From the NCBI GenBank assembly GCA_964396055.1, contig CAYNDV010000144.1, forward strand, positions 1 through 11,413: 11,413 nt of DNA, read 5' to 3'. The DNA is from CAYJPV01 sp964396055. GTDB taxonomy: Bacteria > Acidobacteriota > Vicinamibacteria > Vicinamibacterales > JAKQTR01. Under the pieces are notes generated by a model, which searched no databases, was not told where the DNA came from, and saw only the letters and a list, made by a program, of their open reading frames with translations. This document shows, in pieces, positions 1 through 4,827 of the stretch; positions within the stretch are counted from its first letter, which is position 1; the number at the start of each line of letters is the position of its first letter. The translations under genes were made by a program, and so were the position numbers.

Positions 1-86
1 GCCACCACCAGCACGGCCGCCGCGGCGGCGGCGGGGCCGGTGCGCCACGGCCCGCGGGGCACGGCCGGCGGCGCGGTGCCGGTCAC
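1..86 (-). CDS. Start of a further operon gene, probably a membrane protein (3' part outside window)
   Basis: A GTG at 86 overlaps the permease stop as GTGA, with GAGGCG about a dozen bases upstream. The frame is open to the window edge for 28 full codons. The predicted N-terminus has a short Pro/Arg-containing stretch (about 18 residues) followed by a run of Ala, Val and Leu that looks like the beginning of a transmembrane helix or signal anchor. The tight overlap suggests it belongs to the same operon as the ABC transporter. Too little is visible to name it. Confidence 0.5.
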   Translation of the reverse strand, partial: MTGTAPPAVPRGPWRTGPAAAAAAVLVV

Positions 87-889
87 TTGAAGTCGCGCCT
101 CGAGAAGATGAGCATGGCGACAATGACGAGCGCCGCCGCGTAGAGCAGGCCGTAGCCGCAGGTCAGGGCGACGTAGGCGGCGCCCACGCTCTGCCCGTGC
201 ACCACCGCGGCCTTCACGTCGAACGGCGCCAGGTTGGGCAGCGCGTAGTAGAGCCCCCGTGCCAGCCAGGCCACCGCACGCGAATCGACCACCTGTTCGA
301 AGTGCGCGAGGTCCGCGTTGAAGTGCCCCACCACGTAGAGACCGAAGGTCAGCGCCGCCGACAGCATCGGGCTCGAGAACGTCGAGAAGAACAGCGCGAT
401 GGCGGTGACGAGCAGGAGGTGCACGAAGATGAGCAGATAGGCCTTGAGCAGGCCGGGGTCGAGCACGGGCGCGTCGACGCTGGCGCGCGCCAGCGCGGGC
501 TGGGACCACGCCATGAACGCCAGCACCGCGTAGAGCGCCGCGGCCATCACGGCCAGGTTCACGGCCAGCGTCAGCGCGAGGCCGCAGAACTTGCCGAGGA
601 TGAAGGCCTGGCGGCGGATCGGCTTCACCAGCAGCGCGTAGACGCTGCGCCGATCGACTTCCTTCCACACCAGGCCCACGCCGATGAACACCGCGATGAA
701 CAGCCCGAACACGCTGCTTGCCGCCAGGCCCAGGTCCTTGATGATCTTGATGTCCTGGCCGGCCGTGAGCTGGCCGATCAGGAACGAGGCCCCGATGAGC
801 AGCACCGCAAAGAAGACGAGGTTGTACAGGACCTTGTCCCGCACGGATTCCTTGAAGACGTGCCAGGCCACCAGGCCGATGACGCCCAC
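83..889 (-). CDS. ABC-2 type transporter permease, PilI-like position
   Basis: This is the membrane subunit that pairs with the upstream ATPase. The 268 residues have about six hydrophobic segments (near 20-40, 53-74, 102-127, 147-171, 174-190 and 236-262). A cytoplasmic coupling region after the second segment contains E77, R80/R81 and ALLVKPIRR, as in NosY-like ABC-2 permeases. The N-terminus (FKESVRDKVLYNL) is also typical of that family. The start is GTG at 889, one base after the ATPase stop, with GGAGG about 10 bases upstream inside the ATPase gene. The stop codon overlaps the start of the next gene. By position it corresponds to M. xanthus pilI. The transported substrate is not evident. 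Confidence 0.88.
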   Translation of the reverse strand: MGVIGLVAWHVFKESVRDKVLYNLVFFAVLLIGASFLIGQLTAGQDIKIIKDLGLAASSVFGLFIAVFIGVGLVWKEVDRRSVYALLVKPIRRQAFILGKFCGLALTLAVNLAVMAAALYAVLAFMAWSQPALARASVDAPVLDPGLLKAYLLIFVHLLLVTAIALFFSTFSSPMLSAALTFGLYVVGHFNADLAHFEQVVDSRAVAWLARGLYYALPNLAPFDVKAAVVHGQSVGAAYVALTCGYGLLYAAALVIVAMLIFSRRDFK

Positions 890-890
890 C

Positions 891-1859
891 TCAGGCCTCC
901 CCCATGCGGCGCCCCGCCGGGGGGCTGGCCTGGCGCGCCTGCACCTGCTGGACGAAGTAGTCCTCCAGAGTGGTGCGAATCGGGTTGAGCGACACGAGGC
1001 GGCCGCCGAAGGGGCGCAGGGCCGCCAGCACCAGGTCGGGCTCCCCGTCGGCCGGCAGTTCGATCACCACGCGGCCGTCGGCCACCGGCGTCACGCGCGT
1101 GGCGTGCCGCGCCGCGTCGCGCCAGCCGTCGGCGGGAAGGCCGGCGACGACCAGCTCCCAGCCGGTGATGCGGAACGCGACCATGTCGGCCAGCCGCCCG
1201 GCGGACACCAGCTGCCCGCCCACCAGGATGCCTACGCGCGTGCACAGGGCCTCGGCGTCCGAGAGGATGTGCGAGCTGAAGAAGACGGTGCACCCCCGAT
1301 CGCGCAGCTCGAGGATGAGGGCCCGCACGTCCCGCCGGCCGAGCGGATCGAGGCCCGACATCGGTTCGTCGAGGAAGACCACCTCGGGATCGTTCACCAG
1401 CGCCTGCGCCAGGCCCACGCGCTGCAGCATGCCCTTCGAGTACTTCCGCAGCGGGAGCCGGCGTTCGGCGCCCAGGCCCACGCGATCCAGCAGGCGCGCC
1501 ACGCGCGCGTCGCGCTCCGCTCCGCGGTAGCCGAACAGGCCGGCGAAGTAGCGCAGCAGTTCCTCGGCCGTCAGGTAGTCGTAGAAGTACGGCGCCTCGG
1601 GCAGGTAGCCGATCCGCCGGCGCAGGTCGAGATCGCCGGGCGGGCGGCCGAGAATGGCGATGCGCCCGGCGGTGGGGTAGATGAGCTGCGTCAGCAGCTT
1701 CAGCGTGGTCGTCTTCCCGGCGCCGTTCGGGCCGAGGAAGCCGAAGACCTCGCCGGCCTCCACCTGCAGGCTCAGGGCGTCGAGCGCGCGGTACGGCCGC
1801 GGCCGCCAGAACCCGACGTGGTAGTCCTTGCTGAGGCGCTCGGTCTCGATGGTGACCAT
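891..1859 (-). CDS. ABC-2 type transporter ATP-binding protein, PilH-like position
   Basis: This is the nucleotide-binding subunit of an ABC exporter. The 322 residues contain Walker A GPNGAGKTT (43-51), a signature YSKGM (140-144) in place of LSGGQ, Walker B VVFLDEP (160-166, D164/E165), D-loop SGLD (168-171) and the switch histidine H197 in SSHIL. The Q-loop position reads YLPEAP, with Glu (E88) in place of Gln, a variant often seen in ABC-2 exporter ATPases. A C-terminal part of about 100 residues follows the ATPase domain, as in DrrA/CcmA-type proteins. The gene starts 10 bp after the VKOR-DsbA stop, and its own stop is one base before the permease start, so ATPase and permease are coupled. 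In M. xanthus, pilH (ABC ATPase) and pilI lie just after pilA and pilH is needed for pilus formation; this pair has the same place. Substrate unknown. Confidence 0.92.
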   Translation of the reverse strand: MVTIETERLSKDYHVGFWRPRPYRALDALSLQVEAGEVFGFLGPNGAGKTTTLKLLTQLIYPTAGRIAILGRPPGDLDLRRRIGYLPEAPYFYDYLTAEELLRYFAGLFGYRGAERDARVARLLDRVGLGAERRLPLRKYSKGMLQRVGLAQALVNDPEVVFLDEPMSGLDPLGRRDVRALILELRDRGCTVFFSSHILSDAEALCTRVGILVGGQLVSAGRLADMVAFRITGWELVVAGLPADGWRDAARHATRVTPVADGRVVIELPADGEPDLVLAALRPFGGRLVSLNPIRTTLEDYFVQQVQARQASPPAGRRMGEA

Positions 1860-1869
1860 CGCGGACCCG

Positions 1870-3084
1870 TCAGGGCGCCAGCTTGCCGGCCTTCTTCAAC
1901 TCGTACTGCAGCGCCATGTCGAAGTACTCGACCGGCAGCCCGCCCTCGAGCCGCACACCGTTCACGTAGAAGGTGGGCGTCACCCGGATGTTCAGGATCG
2001 ACGCCAGGGCGACGTCCGCCTTCACCTGGTCCAGCATCGAGGCGTACTGGGCGTCGAAGTCGCTCAAGCCGCCCACGTCCCGGGCCGCCTGGCGCACCGC
2101 CGCCGGCGTCAGGCTGGCGTGGTTCGCGAACAGCCAGTCCTCCATGGCCTCGCCGCGCCCGCGGGCGCGCGCGAGCCTGGCCGCCGCGGCCGCCTCACAC
2201 GCCGCAAGGTGCATGTCGCGCGGCATGCCGGCGTTGCACTCGCGGTCCAGGGGATAGTCCTTCACGACCAGCCGCACGGCCCCGGGGAACTGGGCCTGGT
2301 ACTTCGCCAGGACCGGCTTGTAGTCGGCGTGGCTCTGTGCGCAGGCCGGGCACTGGTAGTCGGAGAACTTCACCACCAGCACGGCGGCGCCGTCGGACGG
2401 GACAGGCACCTGCACGCGCGGCTGCGCCTCCCAGAACTTGAGGAACTCGGCCCGCTTGTCCGCCGCCGCCGGCTGCCCCTGGCCGCCCGGCGTGCCGGCC
2501 GGACCCGGCACGTCCGCCTTGCGCGGGAAGAACGCGACGGCCGAGGTGGCGGCCATCACGAAGACCAGCAGCACGGTGAGGCCCACGGGACTGGCCAGAG
2601 CGGCCTTGAGATCCTGGACGAGCCGGCGAGGCAGCGACAGCATGGGAAACGACGTCCTTGCTCCCGAGATGAGGAAGATCCCCGCGACCGCCACATACGT
2701 CACCAGGCACATCAGGCAGACCGCCCGGATGACGAAGAACGACGCGTAGGCCAGGTACAGCGACGCGCCCAGCCCCACGGTGGACAACGCGAAGATGTAC
2801 CCGATGGCATTCTCGCGCAGGCTCTCGGGGCCCCGCGCGGAACCGGCCAGCAGGAGCAGGACCACGATGTAGTACCCGGCGCCGAACAGCGCCACCGGCG
2901 TGCCCCACAGGGTGGAGTACCGGCTGGCGTACACCGTCGTGCAGCTCACCGTCGAGCTGACGTCGCAGAAGCTGAGGTAGTTCGGCTTCGACAACAGCTG
3001 CGCGTGCACGTAGAGCGACGACAGGGACGAGGCCAGCCCCACCAGCGCCAGAGCCAGAAGGAGTCGACGGACAGTCGTGGTCAT
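1870..3084 (-). CDS. VKOR-DsbA fusion, periplasmic disulfide-forming protein
   Basis: This 404-residue membrane protein joins a vitamin K epoxide reductase (VKOR) domain to a thioredoxin-like DsbA domain. VKOR passes electrons from DsbA to quinone, replacing DsbB, and DsbA oxidises cysteines in exported proteins. The VKOR part (about 7-145) has the loop cysteines C40 and C48, a conserved serine in SRYSTLWGTPVALFG (S57), and the quinone-side CLMC motif (C123/C126), with membrane segments near 7-27, 63-80, 94-115 and 119-140. A further hydrophobic segment (167-186) and a Gly/Pro linker (192-206) lead to the DsbA part, with active site CPAC (C245/C248) after FSDYQ and the cis-proline in VTPTFYVNG (P370). 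An extra cysteine pair (C283, C296) may form a second disulfide. All key residues are present. It lies 115 bp after the second pilin gene and 10 bp before an ABC ATPase gene. Pilins are plausible substrates, by context. The ATG has no clear Shine-Dalgarno close by. Confidence 0.93.
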   Translation of the reverse strand: MTTTVRRLLLALALVGLASSLSSLYVHAQLLSKPNYLSFCDVSSTVSCTTVYASRYSTLWGTPVALFGAGYYIVVLLLLAGSARGPESLRENAIGYIFALSTVGLGASLYLAYASFFVIRAVCLMCLVTYVAVAGIFLISGARTSFPMLSLPRRLVQDLKAALASPVGLTVLLVFVMAATSAVAFFPRKADVPGPAGTPGGQGQPAAADKRAEFLKFWEAQPRVQVPVPSDGAAVLVVKFSDYQCPACAQSHADYKPVLAKYQAQFPGAVRLVVKDYPLDRECNAGMPRDMHLAACEAAAAARLARARGRGEAMEDWLFANHASLTPAAVRQAARDVGGLSDFDAQYASMLDQVKADVALASILNIRVTPTFYVNGVRLEGGLPVEYFDMALQYELKKAGKLAP

Positions 3085-3111
3085 AGGGTTGAAGCCCGAC
3101 GGGCTCCGCCA

Positions 3112-3140
3112 ATTGTATCGGCTTCCCGGCCGCCCGTCAC
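3112..3140 (-). promoter_or_regulatory. Possible sigma-70-type promoter of the VKOR-DsbA gene
   Basis: On the minus strand, GTGACG (3140-3135, 4 of 6 to TTGACA) and TACAAT (3117-3112, 5 of 6 to TATAAT) are separated by 17 bp. Transcription would begin about 20 bases before the ATG at 3084. The -10 box is one of few A/T-rich hexamers in a GC-rich gap. This is a weak prediction, because the spacer overlaps a hairpin and the major sigma factor of the host is unknown. Confidence 0.3.
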
Positions 3141-3161
3141 GGGTTCCGTGGGGGCGCGGCC
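3128..3161 (-). terminator. GC-rich hairpin after the second pilin gene, no T-run
   Basis: A stepped stem pairs GGCC (3128-3131) with GGCC (3158-3161), GCCC (3132-3135) with GGGC (3152-3155) and CACGG (3138-3142) with CCGTG (3146-3150), with a 3-base loop and small internal bulges. It starts 38 bases after the second pilin stop. There is no T-tract on the minus strand, so termination would be weak or factor-dependent. It also overlaps a possible promoter of the next gene. Confidence 0.4.
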
Positions 3162-3199
3162 GGACAGCAGGCGGAAGCGGCGAGCCGACGGGCAGCCGG

Positions 3200-3736
3200 C
3201 TACTGCGGGATGACCTTGGCGCCCGCCGGCGCGGTTGTGTCGGTCATCGCGATCGGCGCCATCTGCTCCATGTAGTAGATCGTCCCGGTCACGTTCACGC
3301 CGAAGGCCCGGTTGCCTGCGCCCACCGACGGGGTGCCGGTGGCGTAGTACCCCAGCAGACTGGCGCCCGCCGCCACGCCGTTGCAGGACGCCGGCGAGGC
3401 GGGGGCCACGCCGGACGTGGTGCCCATCGTGAAGGTGTAGCCCGACTTGACGATCGAGGCGGCCGTCCCGAGGTCCGGCCCGATGAAGGCGGTGCCGCTG
3501 GCCGGCGGCGTCCCGAGCACGACCAGGGATGGCGCGAAGTACCCGTGCGCGCACGTCGTGCCGTAGGTGTACTGCGCGCTGGCGATGGCCCGCAGCGATC
3601 CCATCGCCGAGGCCTCGTTCCCCACCTGCCGGGCCCGCTGCAACGCGGGTGTCGCGATGGCTACGAGCACCCCGAAGATCGCGACCACGACCAGGAGTTC
3701 GACGAGCGTGAAGCCGGAATTGCGAGTGCGCATCAT
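3200..3736 (-). CDS. pilA: Second type IV prepilin, tandem paralogue of the upstream pilin
   Basis: The 178-residue precursor has a leader ending at G8, with predicted cleavage before F9, and E13 as mature Glu5 in FTLVELLVVVAIFG. The mature part aligns over its full length to the upstream pilin with one gap, about 64% identical by my hand count. The two cysteines (C62 and C118) fall at exactly the same aligned positions. Identity is spread evenly (GNEAS, GSLRAI, GTAFI.PDLG, SCNG, AMTDTTAPAGA), so this is a gene duplication, not a shared N-terminus only. The start could be either of two adjacent ATGs (3736 or 3733); only a weak GGTGA lies upstream. I see no sigma-54 promoter in the 206 bp before it, so expression may depend on read-through past the hairpin or on an unseen promoter. 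It may be a minor or alternative subunit; the role is unknown. Confidence 0.9.
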   Translation of the reverse strand: MMRTRNSGFTLVELLVVVAIFGVLVAIATPALQRARQVGNEASAMGSLRAIASAQYTYGTTCAHGYFAPSLVVLGTPPASGTAFIGPDLGTAASIVKSGYTFTMGTTSGVAPASPASCNGVAAGASLLGYYATGTPSVGAGNRAFGVNVTGTIYYMEQMAPIAMTDTTAPAGAKVIPQ

Positions 3737-3866
3737 CGTCGTTCACCGTATCGGGCCGGCGCGGCTTCGCCGATAGCCGGGCCGCCCCGGGGACACCACC
3801 TGTCGAAACCCCTCCGCTTGCGCGCCCGGGGCCCGGGCCCCACGGGCCGAACCTGCCGGACAGACA

Positions 3867-3901
3867 ACGAGGGATGCCGCCCTGCGGCGGACATCCCTCG
3901 T
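3867..3901 (-). terminator. Hairpin terminator or attenuator between the two pilin genes
   Basis: The two 15-nt arms (3867-3881 and 3886-3901) pair perfectly except for one bulged base (3891), enclosing a 4-nt loop. On the minus strand the hairpin is followed by TTGTCTGTCC, a weak T-rich stretch. It begins 41 bases after the first pilin stop codon. It likely ends most first-pilin transcripts and stabilises their 3' ends, allowing some read-through to the second pilin. Confidence 0.8.
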
Positions 3902-3942
3902 GTCGGGTCACAAGCCGTGTGCGGCGCGCGCCGCGGCCACGG

Positions 3943-4470
3943 TTACTGGATCGGGTTGGCGCCGGCCGGGGCCGTCGTGTCGGTCATCGCCAGGGCAGCC
4001 TGCTGCACAGCCTGGTAGATGGTGCCGGTCGTGTTGGTGCCGAACGCCCGCGTGCCGCCGCCCGCCGACGGGGTGGCCGTCGCGTTGTAGCCCTGCACAA
4101 CCGCGCCCGCCGCCAGACCGTTGCACGATTCCGGCGCATCGGCCGCCACGCCGGACGAGGTGCCCATCGTCACTTCGTAGCCGCTCTTCGTCACCGTGTC
4201 GCCCGCGCCGAGGTCCGGGCTGATGAACGCCGTGCCGTTGGCCGGGGCGGTGCCCAGGTTCGACATCGAGGGCGAGTAGAACCCGTTGCCGCAGCTGGCG
4301 GCGTAGGTCGACTGCGCGCTGTTGATGGCGCGGAGCGAGCCGATGGCCGACGCTTCGTTACCCGACTGGCGGGCGCGCAGCAGGCCGGGCACGGCGATGG
4401 CGGCGATGATGCCGATGATGGCCACAACAATCAGCAGCTCGATCAGCGTGAAACCCTTGTTGCTCTTCAT
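3943..4470 (-). CDS. pilA: Type IV prepilin, probable major pilin PilA
   Basis: This is the pilus subunit, predicted to be processed by prepilin peptidase and polymerised through its N-terminal helix. The 175-residue precursor begins with a short basic leader, and cleavage is predicted after G6, before F7. The mature protein then has E11 (Glu5 of the mature form) in FTLIELLIVVAIIG and a hydrophobic helix to about residue 28. The globular part is Gly/Ala/Ser/Thr-rich and has exactly two cysteines, C60 and C116, likely a disulfide. The ATG at 4470 is chosen because it has GAGGGAG about 10 bases upstream and gives a normal short leader; a longer open frame back to 4593 would start inside the promoter. 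It is the first gene after a sigma-54 promoter and is followed by a hairpin terminator, which fits a highly expressed major subunit. A pseudopilin is possible but less likely in this cluster. Confidence 0.93.
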   Translation of the reverse strand: MKSNKGFTLIELLIVVAIIGIIAAIAVPGLLRARQSGNEASAIGSLRAINSAQSTYAASCGNGFYSPSMSNLGTAPANGTAFISPDLGAGDTVTKSGYEVTMGTSSGVAADAPESCNGLAAGAVVQGYNATATPSAGGGTRAFGTNTTGTIYQAVQQAALAMTDTTAPAGANPIQ

Positions 4471-4547
4471 TGTCTCTGCTCCCTCTCGTGACGGTAACCG
4501 TGGATGATGGAATCCGGTCAGCCGCAGCCACCTGCGCGGCTTGTCGC

Positions 4548-4565
4548 GCCCGGTGACTGCCGGGC
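4548..4565 (-). promoter_or_regulatory. Stem-loop at predicted 5' end of pilin mRNA
   Basis: The minus strand reads GCCCGG, a six-base loop CAGTCA, then CCGGGC, giving a perfect 6-bp GC stem. With transcription starting near 4566, this hairpin would begin within one or two bases of the 5' end. Stem-loops at the extreme 5' end are known to protect some abundant bacterial mRNAs from decay. The role here is inferred. Confidence 0.4.
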
Positions 4566-4576
4566 ACCCTCCATAA

Positions 4577-4592
4577 AGCAAGGGCGGTGCCA
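4577..4592 (-). promoter_or_regulatory. Sigma-54 (-24/-12) promoter of pilA
   Basis: The minus-strand sequence TGGCACCGCCCTTGCT fits the sigma-54 consensus TGGCACG-N4-TTGCW at every fixed base except the seventh, where C replaces G. The spacing between the GG and GC elements is exact. The predicted transcript starts near 4566, giving a leader of about 95 bases. The upstream neighbour encodes PilR, a sigma-54 activator, and pilin genes are its classic target, so the assignment is well supported by sequence and context. Confidence 0.87.
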
Positions 4593-4619
4593 CTCAACTG
4601 CATGCCCGAGTGATGCACG

Positions 4620-4632
4620 TAAGTTATTGAAA
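4620..4632 (-). promoter_or_regulatory. IHF-like site in A/T-rich patch
   Basis: On the minus strand the sequence TTTCAATAACTTA matches the IHF consensus WATCAANNNNTTR with one mismatch at the second base. It is centred near -60 from the predicted start site, between the candidate activator sites and the sigma-54 promoter, where DNA bending would bring PilR to the polymerase. The same patch contains a TATTG-AAAA-CAATA dyad (4625-4638). Function is inferred from sequence and position. Confidence 0.35.
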
Positions 4633-4687
4633 ACAATAGACTCTGTATCACAGGTGCGACTCTCGGACGACCGCCTGGCGCCAATCC

Positions 4688-4706
4688 AGTGACAACCATC
4701 GTCACT
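4688..4706. repeat. Short palindrome AGTGAC-N7-GTCACT upstream of pilA
   Basis: Six-base perfect arms flank a 7-bp centre at about -122 to -140 from the predicted pilin start site. The spacing and dyad form are what an NtrC-family enhancer site would look like. It is a second candidate for PilR, next to the larger inverted repeat. The arms are short enough that chance cannot be excluded. Confidence 0.35.
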
Positions 4707-4711
4707 TCGAG

Positions 4712-4755
4712 TGCCAATTTTCGTCATCCGCCCTTGTCCACGACGAGAATTGGCA
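4712..4755. repeat. Inverted repeat with 14-bp arms upstream of pilA (candidate PilR site)
   Basis: The left arm TGCCAATTTTCGTC (4712-4725) and the right arm GACGAGAATTGGCA (4742-4755) are reverse complements at 13 of 14 positions, separated by 16 bp. The centres are about 30 bp apart, near three helical turns, so two protein dimers or subunits could bind on one DNA face. The position is about -146 to -189 relative to the predicted pilin start site, suitable for an activator of sigma-54 polymerase. No T-run follows on the minus strand, so a terminator for pilR is less likely. PilR binding is an inference. Confidence 0.5.
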
Positions 4756-4827
4756 GCAATCCGCCCGAGAGGAGGCCGAGGCGCGCGGGTGACGGGAATC
4801 CAGACAGGCGTCGGCGCGCCGGCCGGC

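Larger units (their letters stand above)
4471..4827 (-). promoter_or_regulatory. Intergenic regulatory region between pilR and the first pilin gene
   Basis: This 357-bp gap holds no convincing gene. It contains, in the direction of transcription, an inverted repeat (4755-4712), a shorter palindrome (4706-4688), an A/T-rich IHF-like site (4632-4620), a sigma-54 promoter (4592-4577), a stem-loop at the predicted 5' end of the mRNA (4565-4548) and a leader of about 95 bases ending in the GAGGGAG ribosome binding site of the pilin gene. Each is listed separately. The A/T-rich patch around 4620-4650 stands out against the GC-rich surroundings. Confidence 0.8.

Noticed and set aside
3749..3775. TATCGG/CCGATA dyad just upstream of the second pilin
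   Set aside because: Arms are only 6 bp with a 15-base spacer and poor pairing inside. It is too weak to call an operator or riboregulator.
4491..4501. Palindrome ACGGTAACCGT in the pilin leader
   Set aside because: With only one central base it cannot form a useful hairpin, and eleven bases is short enough to arise by chance. No regulator is evident.
3943..4593. Longer version of the first pilin starting at 4593
   Set aside because: It would add 41 residues before the leader peptide, and its start codon would overlap the -24 element of the sigma-54 promoter. The ATG at 4470 has a good ribosome binding site and gives a normal prepilin leader.
4712..4755. Inverted repeat as ends of a small mobile element
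   Set aside because: The arms are only 16 bp apart with no coding content or target duplication visible, so a protein-binding site is a better reading.
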